DNA of 64,000 nucleotides from assembly GCF_007830635.1 (NCBI RefSeq), contig NZ_VLLA01000024.1, positions 1 to 64,000 of the forward strand. The letters are read 5' to 3'. Positions within the stretch are counted from its first letter, which is position 1; each line of letters begins with the position of its first letter. This document shows, one piece after another, positions 32,186 to 41,496 of the stretch. This DNA comes from Bradyrhizobium huanghuaihaiense. GTDB taxonomy: Bacteria; Pseudomonadota; Alphaproteobacteria; Rhizobiales; Xanthobacteraceae. The translations under genes and the position numbers were made by a program. Below the pieces are notes generated by a model. That model was not told the origin of the DNA. It saw only the letters and a program-made list of their open reading frames with translations, and ran no database searches.

Positions 32186-33160
32186 ATGCAGCAGATCCCC
32201 GTTCCGTCACGCCAATCAGCCTGGAATACCGCAGGCGTGCGGCCGAACGAGCAATTCGCCTATTACCGCGAGGCGATTTGCCAGGCGTTCATGAACCTGA
32301 CGCCGGAGCCCGCGGCCGCGGCCGGCTTTCCCGCCAGCGTCGAGCACGTTCGTCTCGGCGATGCCGCGATCAACCGCGTCAGCTTTCCAGAGCATGTGGT
32401 CCGCCGCTCCGCCGCCGACATCGCGGCGTCCGACCGCAGCTGCTTCTACCTCAACCTGAAGCTGGCCGGGCGCTGCCGCATCCAGCAGGACGGCCATGAG
32501 GTCAGCCTCTCGCCCGGGCAGGTCGGAATCTTCGACAGCGACCGGCAATTCGCCCTCCTGCACGATCGTGGTCCGCAATTGCAGGTCGCCTCGTTCTGGG
32601 TGCCGGCAGGCGCGCTGCGCGAGCGGTTGCCGGCGTCGTTCGACATCACCGCTTGCCGCGTCTCGGACGATCCCTTCGTCGGTCACCTCATCGTGGAGAC
32701 GGCGCGTGCGCTGAGCGACGGCGCGCTGCGCATGACCGAGGAGGAGGGCGTGCGGCTGTTTCGGGCGCTGATCGAGCTGGTTGCCGTCAGCCTGTCGCGG
32801 CGCAGCCGGGCAGGTGCCGCGGAATCGGAGAGCCTCGCTGAGACGACCACGCTGGCGTTGAAACGCGCCATTCACCGGCGGCTCCGCGAGCCCGGCCTTG
32901 CGGTTGCCGACGTCGCGGGTGCCGTAGGCATCAGCGAGCGCTACGTCCATAAACTGCTGGCGAGATCTGGCTCCAGCTTCACCGAATACGTCATCGATAA
33001 CAGGCTCGACGGTGCGGCCAGGAATCTCAGGGATCCCGCAATGGCAGATCGGGCGATCGGCGCCATCGCGTTCGACTGGGGTTTTTCGGACCTCTCCCAC
33101 TTCACGCGGCGCTTCAAGCAGCGTTTTGGTTGCCGGCCGCGGGACTGGCGTACGCGGTGA
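32186..33160 (+). CDS. AraC family transcriptional regulator
   Basis: A 324-residue regulator. The N-terminal ligand-binding-like domain (about 1-190) includes CFYLNLKLAGRCRIQQDGHEV. The C-terminal AraC/XylS double helix-turn-helix (about 225-320) has VADVAGAVGISERYVHKLLA and GAIAFDWGFSDLSHFTRRFKQRFG. The ATG at 32186 matches the family start; the very long frame back to 31403 is antisense to the esterase and not real. Probably controls the divergent esterase gene. Confidence 0.9.
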   Translation: MQQIPVPSRQSAWNTAGVRPNEQFAYYREAICQAFMNLTPEPAAAAGFPASVEHVRLGDAAINRVSFPEHVVRRSAADIAASDRSCFYLNLKLAGRCRIQQDGHEVSLSPGQVGIFDSDRQFALLHDRGPQLQVASFWVPAGALRERLPASFDITACRVSDDPFVGHLIVETARALSDGALRMTEEEGVRLFRALIELVAVSLSRRSRAGAAESESLAETTTLALKRAIHRRLREPGLAVADVAGAVGISERYVHKLLARSGSSFTEYVIDNRLDGAARNLRDPAMADRAIGAIAFDWGFSDLSHFTRRFKQRFGCRPRDWRTR

Positions 33161-33169
33161 AACGGGCAT

Positions 33170-33215
33170 GTCGTCCCGGCCCCCGTGCGCAATTGCGCAC
33201 TAGGCCGGGACGACA
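33170..33215. repeat. Short family A palindromic unit
   Basis: GTCGTCCCGGCC and GGCCGGGACGAC flank the symmetric centre GTGCGCAATTGCGCAC. A compact single hairpin after the AraC gene and before the convergent acyl-CoA dehydrogenase end. Confidence 0.75.
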
Positions 33216-33271
33216 GCTGTCTTGTGGAGACCGTGTTGCCGAGGCGTCTCTTGCCTGAAGCAAGAACGCGG

Positions 33272-34417
33272 CTACAGGGATCTCGCGATCAACAGCTTCA
33301 TGATCTCGTTGGTGCCGCCATAGATCTTCTGGATGCGGGAATCGATGAAGATGCGCGAGATCGGGTATTCCTGCATGTAGCCGTAGCCGCCGAACAGCTG
33401 GAGGCACTCGTCGGCGGTCTGGACCTGCTTGTCCGAGCACCAGTATTTCGCCATCGACGCCGTCACGGTGTCGAGGTCCTTTGCGACCAGGCGCTCGATG
33501 CACCAGTCGACGAAGACGCGGGCGATCATCGCCTCGGTCTTGCGCTCGGCGAGCGTGAAGGCGGTGTTCTGGAAATCCATCAGCGGCTTGCCGAACGCTT
33601 TCCGCTCCTTGGTGTAATCGACGGTGAGCTTGACCGCGCGCTCCATCGCGGCGACGGCGCCGACCGCGAGCGCAAGGCGCTCCTGCGGCAATTGCTGCAT
33701 CAGCTGGACAAAGCCCTGGCCTTCCTCCTTGCCGAGCAGGTTTTCCGGCGGCACCGTGACGTTGTCGAAGAACAGTTCCGACGTGTCGGAGGCGTGCAGC
33801 CCGATCTTGTCGAGGTTGCGCCCGCGCTTGTAGCCGTCCGCGCCCTCGGTCTCGACCGCGATCAGCGAGATGCCCTTCGCGCCGGCCTCGCCCGTGCGCG
33901 CGACCACGATGACGAGATCGGCGGCCTGGCCGTTGGTGATGAACGTCTTCTGGCCGTTGATGACGTAGGAATTGCCCTGCTTCTTCGCGGTGGTCTTGAC
34001 GGCCTGGAGGTCCGAGCCGGTGCCGGGCTCGGTCATGGCGATGGCGCCGACCATCTCTCCGCTCGCCATCTTCGGCAGCCAGCGCTTCTTCTGCTCCTCC
34101 GAGCCGTAATTGAGGATGTAGTGGGCGACGATGGCGCTGTGCACGGAGACGCCTGTCGTCAGCTCCGGCACGGTGCTTTCGAGATCGTCGAGCACCGCGG
34201 CGTCATAGGCGAAGGTGGCACCCAGGCCGCCATATTCCTCCGGCACGCTCGCCAGCAGCGCGCCCATCTCGCCGAGCCCGCGCCAGGCGAAGCGGTCGAC
34301 CATCTTCTGCTCGCGCCATTTTTCCGCATGCGGGGCCAGGTCCTTGGCGAGATATTTCCGGAACTGGTCGCGGAAGACGTCGAGCTCTTCGGTCATCCAG
34401 GAGGAGCGGTAGGACAT
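33272..34417 (-). CDS. Acyl-CoA dehydrogenase family protein
   Basis: A 381-residue FAD flavoenzyme of long-chain type. Motifs are IAMTEPGTGSDLQAVKT, NGQKTFITNGQAADL, KAFGKPLMDFQNTAF and C-terminal IYGGTNEIMKLLIARSL, with the catalytic Glu likely in the IYGGTNEIMK region. It oxidises an acyl-CoA to an enoyl-CoA, passing electrons to ETF. It stands alone, divergent from the TEX30-like hydrolase gene. Confidence 0.92.
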   Translation of the reverse strand: MSYRSSWMTEELDVFRDQFRKYLAKDLAPHAEKWREQKMVDRFAWRGLGEMGALLASVPEEYGGLGATFAYDAAVLDDLESTVPELTTGVSVHSAIVAHYILNYGSEEQKKRWLPKMASGEMVGAIAMTEPGTGSDLQAVKTTAKKQGNSYVINGQKTFITNGQAADLVIVVARTGEAGAKGISLIAVETEGADGYKRGRNLDKIGLHASDTSELFFDNVTVPPENLLGKEEGQGFVQLMQQLPQERLALAVGAVAAMERAVKLTVDYTKERKAFGKPLMDFQNTAFTLAERKTEAMIARVFVDWCIERLVAKDLDTVTASMAKYWCSDKQVQTADECLQLFGGYGYMQEYPISRIFIDSRIQKIYGGTNEIMKLLIARSL

Positions 34418-34544
34418 GGTTACCTCGGTTGATGCGCAGTTCCGGCTTGGGTAAGCCAGGCCGCGGCGGCAATTATTGTGTTTTCAGGCTGCGCCGGTGA
34501 CGCTACCAAGGCGGCCGTAACAGCCTCTGTCGGGATGTCTGATT

Positions 34545-35222
34545 GTGGCGACCAAAACTCAAGAGCTCAAGCTCGACATCGAACGCACCGGCACGGTCTC
34601 GGCGATCCTGACGCTGCCGGACCGTGCGCGCGCCTGCTACGTGCTGGCGCACGGCGCGGGTGCGGACATGCGGCATTCGTTCATGGAAAAGACCGCAGAA
34701 GGACTCGCGGAGCGCGGTATCGCGACGTTCCGCTTCAATTTTCTCTACATGGAAAAGAAACACGGGCGCCCGGACCAGCCGGCGGTGGCGCACGCCGCCA
34801 TCCGCGCGGCGGTCGCGGAGGCGGCACGGCTCTGCCCCGGTCTCAAGCTCGTGGCGGGCGGAAAGTCGTTCGGCGGGCGCATGACCTCGCAGGCGCAGTC
34901 GAAGGCTGCATTGCCTGATGTCAAAGGGCTCGCCTTCCTCGGCTTTCCCCTGCATGCCGCCAAGAAGCCGTCGTCCGAGCGCGCAGATCACCTCTCCGGC
35001 ATGGCGATCCCCATGCTGTTCCTGCAAGGCACCCGCGATGAGCTTGCCGATCTGAGCTATCTCAAGCCTGTCGTCGAGAAGCTTGGCCCGAAGGCGACAC
35101 TGCATCAGGTCGAAGGCGGCGATCACTCCTTCGCGGTGCTGAAGAAATCCGGCCGCAGCAATGACGAGGCGCTCACGGAGGTGCTGGACGTGCTCGAAGC
35201 CTGGATCGACGGGCTCGCCTGA
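34545..35222 (+). CDS. Alpha/beta hydrolase, TEX30/dienelactone-hydrolase-like
   Basis: A 225-residue cytoplasmic hydrolase (KLDIERTGTVSAILTLPD at the start) with the elbow GGKSFGGRM (S108), an acidic residue in QGTRDELAD and His in VEGGDHSF (about 191). This matches the small alpha/beta hydrolase group TEX30/YqiA-like in motif order. The GTG at 34545 begins the protein. It is convergent with the PanE-like gene, only 3 nt apart from its stop. Confidence 0.83.
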   Translation: MATKTQELKLDIERTGTVSAILTLPDRARACYVLAHGAGADMRHSFMEKTAEGLAERGIATFRFNFLYMEKKHGRPDQPAVAHAAIRAAVAEAARLCPGLKLVAGGKSFGGRMTSQAQSKAALPDVKGLAFLGFPLHAAKKPSSERADHLSGMAIPMLFLQGTRDELADLSYLKPVVEKLGPKATLHQVEGGDHSFAVLKKSGRSNDEALTEVLDVLEAWIDGLA

Positions 35223-35225
35223 GGC

Positions 35226-36200
35226 TCAGGCCGAATAGAGCCCCTTGTCGCGCGCCTTCTGGATCGCCAGCGCGGCGATGAGATCGAGCGTCGGCGTCGA
35301 CAGGCCGGCGGTGCGCGCGAAGGCGGCCGGCGCCTTCACCAGCACGTCGATCTCCATGGCGCGGCCGAGCTCGTAATCTTGCAGCAGCGACGGCTTGTGA
35401 TTGGGGGCGGGGCCGCTGCGCGTGACGCGCTTGACCTCGGGGATGAAGTGCTGCGCGATGTCGTTGGCCTCGTTCAGCATGCGCGGAATGACTTCCGCAA
35501 AGGCCGGGTCGTCGCGTACCCCGCGTGCGGTCTGGCCGGTGAGCAGGCACAGCACCGACAGCGACATGTTGGTCAGCAGCTTTGACCAGATCGCCTCGCG
35601 GATCTCGGCCACCGGCGGCGATTCCAGCCGGGCATCGTTGAAGACGTTGCGAAGTTTCGTGATGCGCTCGCAATTGCGGTCGTCGCATTCCCCGATCAGC
35701 AGGCGGTTGCGGTCCGGGGTGAGGTTCTGCACCACGCCGGGCGCAGTCACCTCGTTGGAGGAGAAGATGACGCCGCCGATGATCCGCTCCTTCGGGATGC
35801 AGGCGCGCAGGCGGCCGCCGGGGTCCAGGAAGGAAATGTCCGGCGGTGCCGGGTGCCGGGGCGGCAGGCCGATACCGTACCACCAGGGAATGCCGTTCTG
35901 CGCGAACACGATCGCGGTGTCGTCTTGCAGCAGCGGCTTGATGCTGGAGACCAGTCCGGTCAGTGCGGTCGCTTTCAGCGTGGAGATCACGACGTCCTGC
36001 GGGCCGAGCTGGGCCGGATCCCCTGATGCGTTCACCTTGGCGGAAACCTCGGAATCGCCGACCCGCAGCTTGAGTCCGTTCGCGCGCACCGCCTCGAGAT
36101 GCGCGCCGCGCATCACGCAAGAGACCTCATGGCCGGCGCGCGCCAGCCGTACCGCAATGTGGCTGCCGACGGCGCCCGCGCCGAAAATGCAGATGCGCAT
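35226..36200 (-). CDS. 2-dehydropantoate 2-reductase (PanE/ApbA) family protein
   Basis: A 324-residue reductase with MRICIFGAGAVGSHIAVRL (Rossmann GAGAVG 7-12), QNGIPWWYG, and the family lysine/asparagine region SKLLTNMSLSVLCLL. It probably reduces a 2-oxo acid with NADPH. It is divergent from a crotonase gene across 150 bp, so a link to an acyl-CoA pathway is possible. The other PanE-like gene in the window (20209) is only distantly similar in motif wording. Confidence 0.84.
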   Translation of the reverse strand: MRICIFGAGAVGSHIAVRLARAGHEVSCVMRGAHLEAVRANGLKLRVGDSEVSAKVNASGDPAQLGPQDVVISTLKATALTGLVSSIKPLLQDDTAIVFAQNGIPWWYGIGLPPRHPAPPDISFLDPGGRLRACIPKERIIGGVIFSSNEVTAPGVVQNLTPDRNRLLIGECDDRNCERITKLRNVFNDARLESPPVAEIREAIWSKLLTNMSLSVLCLLTGQTARGVRDDPAFAEVIPRMLNEANDIAQHFIPEVKRVTRSGPAPNHKPSLLQDYELGRAMEIDVLVKAPAAFARTAGLSTPTLDLIAALAIQKARDKGLYSA

Positions 36201-36351
36201 GTTGATCCTGTCCCTGATCCCTTGGTGCCATCAGGCGGCAGCATGACACAAGCCGCCATGCGATGGACGCGGCTGCCCTACGCCGGAAAGATATGGATCA
36301 AGGCGCGCGGCCTCGGCCATAGTGCGCGGCAAACAACCGGAGGGAACGCCG

Positions 36352-37155
36352 ATGACTGCCAGCCCCGTCCTGTGGAGCCTTGATGAGCGTGGGGTTGCGA
36401 CCGTCACGTTGAACCGGCCGGAGGTCAACAACGCCTATGACGGCGCGCTGATATCAGGCGTGCTGGCGGCCATGGACGAGCTGGCTAAGAAACCGGCCTT
36501 GCGCGTCGTCGTGCTCAAGGGCAACGGCAAGCATTTCCAGGCCGGCGCCGACCTCAAATGGATCAATGGCGTGCGGCCGCAATCGGCCGAGGCCAACGAG
36601 GCGGCCTCGCGCGCGACCTTCGAAGCCGTGCAGCGGCTCAATACGCTGCCGATCCCGACGGTCGCGCTGGTGCAGGGCGGCTGCTTCGGCGGCGGCACCG
36701 GCGTGATCGCAGCCTGCGATGTCGTGATCGCCGCCGACAACGCCCTGTTCTCCATCACCGAGGTGCGCTGGGGCCTGACCGCCGCGATCATCATCCCGCA
36801 GCTCTGCGACGCCATTAGTGTACGGCAAGTCCGCCGCTACGCGCTCACCGGCGAGCGCTTCGGCGCCGAGGACGCCCGCCGCATCGGCCTCGTGCATGAG
36901 GTGGTGCCGCTCGCCGATCTCGAAGCCGCAGGCAGCAAGGTGGTCGAGCAACTGCTCGCCAACGGCCCCGAGGCGATGGCAGAAACCAAGCGCCTTGCGC
37001 TGGAGAGCTCGTTCGGCGGCATGGCGGTGGACGATGCCGCCTACAAGCGGCTCGTGCAGCTGCATTCGCTCAAGCGCCAGAGCGCGGAAGCCGCGGAGGG
37101 CTTGGCGTCGTTCGCGGAGAAGCGGGCGGCGAGGTGGGGTGGCGGGAAGGCTTGA
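36352..37155 (+). CDS. Enoyl-CoA hydratase/isomerase family protein (methylglutaconyl-CoA hydratase-like)
   Basis: A 267-residue crotonase with oxyanion segments HFQAGADLKWING and GGCFGGGTGVIAACDVVIA, and a glutamate in SITEVRWGL where hydratases of the AUH (methylglutaconyl-CoA hydratase) group carry a catalytic Glu. It is therefore a better hydratase candidate than the two crotonases at 13099 and 14844. The ATG at 36352 follows CCGGAGGGAACGC. No adjacent pathway genes except the divergent PanE-like gene. Confidence 0.87.
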   Translation: MTASPVLWSLDERGVATVTLNRPEVNNAYDGALISGVLAAMDELAKKPALRVVVLKGNGKHFQAGADLKWINGVRPQSAEANEAASRATFEAVQRLNTLPIPTVALVQGGCFGGGTGVIAACDVVIAADNALFSITEVRWGLTAAIIIPQLCDAISVRQVRRYALTGERFGAEDARRIGLVHEVVPLADLEAAGSKVVEQLLANGPEAMAETKRLALESSFGGMAVDDAAYKRLVQLHSLKRQSAEAAEGLASFAEKRAARWGGGKA

Positions 37156-37214
37156 GCGTGTCGCCGCTTTGAAACAATCGCCGCCGATAGTTATGGGTGC
37201 CGGCTCGCTCAGCC

Positions 37215-37346
37215 GTCGTCCTGGCGAAAGCCAGGACCCATTACCCTAGGGAGATGTTGTGGCGCGAAGCCGGCAGCCCGAGTCTTCGCCAAACGACGCC
37301 CTGGGGTAATGGGTCCTGGATCTGCGCTTCGCTTGTCCAGGACGAC
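37215..37346. repeat. Extragenic palindromic pair, family A variant
   Basis: GTCGTCCTGGCGAAAGCCAG with cattaccc and an inverse arm GGGTAATGGGTCCTGG...CCAGGACGAC. It lies between convergent genes. Confidence 0.78.
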
Positions 37347-37401
37347 GAAAGTGTTGAGATGCGCGCGACTCTGTACCGCGCGAAGCCGCAACTATCAGTC
37401 T

Positions 37402-37674
37402 TCAGCAGCCGCGGCAGATGTTGTTGATGCTGCGATAGACGGCGTCGTCGTCCTGCCGCATCTGTTGCAGTGTTTCGAGTGTCTTGCTCTCGGCGGCCGG
37501 CGCCGCCGGCTTGCGCTTCGCGGCCAGCTCGTCCTCCTGCCGCTTGTAGCAGGCTTCGCGATCGGGTTTGGCCTGGATGAAGCGGCAGTTCTGCTCCAGG
37601 GCCGAGGCGGCGGTGGTTGAGATCGCGAGAGCGGTCAGGGCGGCGAATGCGTATTTCACGAATGTCGAATCCAT
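37402..37674 (-). CDS. Small secreted Cys-containing protein
   Basis: A 90-residue protein with a signal peptide (MDSTFVKYAFAALTALAIST, cleavage about 25, TAASA). The mature part has four cysteines (EQNCRFI, EACYKR, NNICRGC) and a charged middle (KRQEDELAAKRKP), suggesting disulfides. No family recognised. The ATG at 37674 was chosen; the frame is open upstream to 38259 but runs antisense through the LysR gene. Confidence 0.7.
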   Translation of the reverse strand: MDSTFVKYAFAALTALAISTTAASALEQNCRFIQAKPDREACYKRQEDELAAKRKPAAPAAESKTLETLQQMRQDDDAVYRSINNICRGC

Positions 37675-37749
37675 GGCGGCCCTTCTCTCAGGTCTGTCAC
37701 GCGAGAGCAACTGCGATGTTGTGACGGGTGCGCGACGCGGCGCGCTCCC

Positions 37750-37824
37750 GTAGCCCGGATGAGCGAAGCGACATCCGGGAATGTCGCGAAAAGTCCCGCA
37801 TGTCGCTTCGCTCATGCGGGCTAC
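37750..37824. repeat. Extragenic inverted repeat (gtagcccggatgagcgaagc type)
   Basis: GTAGCCCGGATGAGCGAAGC is matched by GCTTCGCTCATGCGGGCTAC at the right. It is another palindrome family seen once here. It lies between the small secreted protein gene and the LysR gene. Confidence 0.75.
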
Positions 37825-37847
37825 CGCCACCTCACAATTGACACGGC

Positions 37848-38732
37848 CTACAGCGACGGTGCGAGTGACGTCTTGAGCAAAGTCAGCAGCGCCTGCACCG
37901 CAGCCGCGTTGCGGCGCCGCTCGGGGATCGCGGCCTTCACCCACAATTCCGGAATCGGAAAGTCGCGCAGCACCGGCTTGAGCGTGCCGTCGCGCAAGGC
38001 ATCCGCGACGAGGTAATGTGACATCAGCGCGATACCGTTGCCGGCGATCGCGCTGCGCGCCAGCACGTGGCCTTCGTTGGAAGAGAGCAGCGGGCTGACC
38101 TGGATGCTGATGCGGCCGCGCGGGCCGTCGAAGACCCACTCCGGTCCCGTCGGCAGGAAGCTGAGACAGCGATGCTCGACGAGGTCGCGCGGATGCTTCG
38201 GCATGCCGTGCTTCTTCAGGTACGCAGGCGAGGCGCAGAGTAGCCGCTTCAGCAGACACAATGGCTCGTCGACCACGCCGCCGAACGAATGCGGGAAGGC
38301 GCCGATGGCGATGTCGAAGCCTTCGGTGACGGGATCGACCGGGCGATCGATCAGCACGATCTCGAGTTTCAATCGCGGGTTCTGGGTCTGGAACGCGCTG
38401 AAGGCGTCGGCGAGACGCGCCACCGTCAGCGAGGTCGGCGCCTTGATGCGGAGATGATCGACCAGATCATGACCCTTCTCGCCCATGCGCGAGAGCAGGT
38501 CGGTGGCGTCAGTAACGACGCCGCGCGCGCGATGCACGTAGCGCTGGCCGGCTTCGGTCAGACGCAATTGCCGGGTCGAGCGGTGAAATAGCGGCGTGCC
38601 GATCCGCGCCTCCAGCTGCGTGACGCGCTTGGCGACGACCGAGGTCGAGACATGGAGTTTGCGTGCCGCGGCAGAGAAGCCGGCGGCATCCGCGGTGGCG
38701 AGGAAGGCCTGGAGGTTCACGAGGATGTCCAT
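37848..38732 (-). CDS. LysR family transcriptional regulator
   Basis: A 294-residue LysR regulator with helix-turn-helix at about 15-60 (GFSAAARKLHVSTSVVAKRV) and an effector domain (LRIKAPTSLTVARLADAFSAFQ). Divergent from the FAD oxidoreductase/ABC transporter genes (111 bp between starts), which it probably controls. Confidence 0.92.
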   Translation of the reverse strand: MDILVNLQAFLATADAAGFSAAARKLHVSTSVVAKRVTQLEARIGTPLFHRSTRQLRLTEAGQRYVHRARGVVTDATDLLSRMGEKGHDLVDHLRIKAPTSLTVARLADAFSAFQTQNPRLKLEIVLIDRPVDPVTEGFDIAIGAFPHSFGGVVDEPLCLLKRLLCASPAYLKKHGMPKHPRDLVEHRCLSFLPTGPEWVFDGPRGRISIQVSPLLSSNEGHVLARSAIAGNGIALMSHYLVADALRDGTLKPVLRDFPIPELWVKAAIPERRRNAAAVQALLTLLKTSLAPSL

Positions 38733-38843
38733 TTTCAGTTTTCTCGATTCGCGAAAGCTGATCGCCTATTTTGATGGATTGTAGCCCGCTGCGCGTTAAT
38801 TCATAGTCGTCCGCAAGCAAGGAATTTTGGGAAGGGACGCGCC

Positions 38844-40211
38844 ATGCGGGCCACGACGATCGAAGAACCAGCGCGCAAAGTGCCGCTCTACGGCGAATAT
38901 GAAGTCGTGGTGCTCGGCGGCGGGCCGGCCGGCATCGTGGCGGCAGCGTCAGCCGCGCGCGCCGGGCGCAAGACGCTGCTGATCGAGCGTTACGGTTTTC
39001 TCGGCGGCATGGGAACTGCTGCCGGCGTCACCAACTTCTGCGGCCTGCATGGCAATGTCTACGGCAAGGCGCACCGGCTGGTGCAGGGCATGGCGTCCGA
39101 GCTGCTGGCGCGCATCGATCTGCTCAATGGCCTCAACACGCCGCATCTGATCCTGGGCAAGGTGTTTGCCCAGGCCTACGACACCGCGGCCTACAAGATC
39201 GCGGCCGATCAGCTGCTCGCCAGCCACAAGGTGCACATCCTCTTCCATGCCCTCGGCGCCGGCGTGGTGATGGGCGATGACCGCCGCATCGACGCGCTGC
39301 TGGTCGAAACCAAGGCCGGCAGGCAGGCGGTGCGCGCCGAGATCTTCATCGATTGCTCCGGCGACGGCGATCTTGCGGTCTGGGCTGGCGCGCCGTTCGA
39401 GATCGGCGACGAGCACGGTCATCCGCTCTATCCATCGATGATGCTCCGTCTCAACGGCATCGATCCCGAGAAGGCGGGCGAGGCCTGGCGCACCATTCCG
39501 CAATTGATGGAAAAGGCCCTTGCCGCCGGCACCCACACATTTCCGCGCAAGAGCGCGATCGTACGGCCGCAAAAGTCCGGCATCGAATGGCGGGTCAACT
39601 TTACGCAAGTGGCGCGCGAGGACGGCCACGCCATCAACGGCGTCGAGCCCGACGATCTCACCCGCGGCGAGATCGAGGGCCGCAAGCAGGCGCTTGCAGC
39701 GTACGAGTTTCTGCGTAGCACCGTGCCCGGCTTCGAAAAGTCCTACATCGTCGACCTGCCGCCGCAGCTCGGCATCCGCGAGACCCGCCGCATCAAGGGC
39801 GGTTATCAGCTCAGCGGCGAGGACGTGCTCGGCTGCGCGTCCTTCGAGGATTCCATCGGCGTCAATGGCTGGCCGATCGAGGCCCACGTCCCCGGCGACG
39901 TCGTCTTCACCTTCCCGCCGATCCCGGAATCGCGCGGCTACAACGAGCTGCCCTACCGGATGCTGGTGCCCGAGGGCGTCGACAATCTGCTGGTTGCCGG
40001 CCGTTGCGCCTCGATGACCCATGAGGGCCAGTCGGCGGCGCGGGTCTCCGGTGCCTGTTTCGTGATGGGCGAGGCGGCCGGTTCCGCCGCCGCCTTGGCG
40101 CTCTCCGGAAATCGGATTCCACGCGAAATCCCCATTGAAAAATTGCAGGAAACGTTGAAACAACAGGGCGCCTTCATCGGGCGGGATCAGCCCGTGCCGG
40201 AAGGTCTGTGA
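38844..40211 (+). CDS. FAD-dependent oxidoreductase (FAD_oxidored family)
   Basis: A 455-residue flavoprotein with the Rossmann motif GGGPAG (25-30) in VVVLGGGPAGIVAAASAA and the C-terminal FAD-contact region LVAGRCASMTHEGQSAARVSG. Family members are flavin oxidoreductases of varied or unknown substrate. It is followed 33 nt later by an ABC transporter substrate-binding gene, then the ATPase and permease genes, so the four probably form one operon for an imported compound. Confidence 0.83.
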   Translation: MRATTIEEPARKVPLYGEYEVVVLGGGPAGIVAAASAARAGRKTLLIERYGFLGGMGTAAGVTNFCGLHGNVYGKAHRLVQGMASELLARIDLLNGLNTPHLILGKVFAQAYDTAAYKIAADQLLASHKVHILFHALGAGVVMGDDRRIDALLVETKAGRQAVRAEIFIDCSGDGDLAVWAGAPFEIGDEHGHPLYPSMMLRLNGIDPEKAGEAWRTIPQLMEKALAAGTHTFPRKSAIVRPQKSGIEWRVNFTQVAREDGHAINGVEPDDLTRGEIEGRKQALAAYEFLRSTVPGFEKSYIVDLPPQLGIRETRRIKGGYQLSGEDVLGCASFEDSIGVNGWPIEAHVPGDVVFTFPPIPESRGYNELPYRMLVPEGVDNLLVAGRCASMTHEGQSAARVSGACFVMGEAAGSAAALALSGNRIPREIPIEKLQETLKQQGAFIGRDQPVPEGL

Positions 40212-40244
40212 CGGGCTGCCAAAGAAGACGACGGAGGAAACGGG

Positions 40245-41249
40245 ATGATCGGAATTGCAAGGCTCGCAGCTGCCGGCCTGATGGCGATCATGGCGATGGG
40301 CACGGCGCGGGCCGAGGACGCGCTGAAGGCCAAGGTCGGCGTGCTCCGCCTGTCGTCATCCGCGCCCGTCTTCATCGCGCAGGACAAGGGCTATTTCCGC
40401 GAGGCCGGTCTCGACGTCGAGCTGAAGTTCTTCGACGCGGCGCAGCCGATCGCGGTCGCCACCACCTCGGGCGACGTCGACTTCGGCGTCACCGCCTTCA
40501 CCGCGGGCCTCTACAATCTGGCCGGCAAGGGCACGCTGAAGGTGATCGGCGGCATGAGCCGCGAGAAAGCAGGCTATCCCCTGATCGGCTATTTCGCCAG
40601 CAACAACGCCTACGCTGCCGGGCTGAAGACGCCCAAGGACCTCGTGGGCAAGCGCGTGGCGATGACGCAGGTCGGCTCCTCCTTTCACTATTCGCTCGGC
40701 CTGCTCGCCGACAAATACGGCTTCAAGCTTGCGGACGTGAAGATCGTGCCGCTGCAATCGCTGTCGAATGCAGCCGCCGCGCTCAAGGGCGAGACCGTCG
40801 ATGCGGCGTTACTGCCCATCTCCACCGCGCGAAAACTGATGGACGAGGGCGGGGCGAAGTTTCTGGGCTGGGTCGGCGACGAGACGCCGTGGCAGCTGGG
40901 TGCGGTGTTCGCCTCGCCGAAAACGCTGACCAACAAGGCGCTGGTGACGAAATTCCTCGGCGTCCTCGCAAAGGCCGACCGCGAATATCACGACGTCATC
41001 CTGGCCGCGATGAAGGACGGTGTCGCGCCGATCAACGAGCAGACAAAACCGCTGCTGGAGATCATCGCAAAATACACCAACCTGCCGGTCGAGCAGGTCG
41101 TCGGCAATTGCGCCTATATCGATCCCGACGGCAAGCTCGACGTGAAGAACGTCGACAACCAGATCAAATGGCTGCAGGAGCAGGGTTTTGCCGACAAGGG
41201 CTTTGACGCCGATGCGATCATCGCCAAGGATTATGTGAAGGCGGATTGA
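40245..41249 (+). CDS. ABC transporter substrate-binding protein, NitT/TauT (SsuA/THI5) type
   Basis: A 334-residue periplasmic binding protein with signal peptide (about 1-23, GTARAE). Motifs are VGVLRLSSSAPVFIAQDKGY and DVELKFFDAAQPIAVATTSG, typical of NMT1/SsuA-like receptors for sulfonates, taurine, nitrate, pyrimidines or aromatic acids. The cognate ATPase and permease follow after a repeat-containing 247-bp gap. Confidence 0.9.
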   Translation: MIGIARLAAAGLMAIMAMGTARAEDALKAKVGVLRLSSSAPVFIAQDKGYFREAGLDVELKFFDAAQPIAVATTSGDVDFGVTAFTAGLYNLAGKGTLKVIGGMSREKAGYPLIGYFASNNAYAAGLKTPKDLVGKRVAMTQVGSSFHYSLGLLADKYGFKLADVKIVPLQSLSNAAAALKGETVDAALLPISTARKLMDEGGAKFLGWVGDETPWQLGAVFASPKTLTNKALVTKFLGVLAKADREYHDVILAAMKDGVAPINEQTKPLLEIIAKYTNLPVEQVVGNCAYIDPDGKLDVKNVDNQIKWLQEQGFADKGFDADAIIAKDYVKAD

Positions 41250-41362
41250 TCGATGTTCCGAGCCACCCTCTCTCCCCGTCATCCTGAGGCGCGAGCGAAG
41301 CGAGCCTCGAAGGATGCACGGCCCGGATGTAGCGGGGCCGTCGCTAATGCCAGGCCCCCAGT

Positions 41363-41484
41363 GTCGTCCCGGCGAAGGCCGGGACCCATAACCACCGAAT
41401 TGAATTTGACGAAGACAGGCAATGACCACTTTGCGCCACAACTCCCACTCGGCGTATGGGTCCCGGCCTTCGCCGGGACGACAC
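41363..41484. repeat. Extragenic palindromic pair, family A
   Basis: GTCGTCCCGGCGAAGGCCGG with ggacccataaccac and the inverse arm, as at 362 and 58236. A second, weaker palindrome (around 41277-41340, gaggcgcgagcgaagcgagcctc) precedes it. Both lie between the SBP and ATPase genes of one putative operon, an unusual place for a transcript-end hairpin. Confidence 0.8.
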
Positions 41485-41496
41485 TGAGGTCGTGAC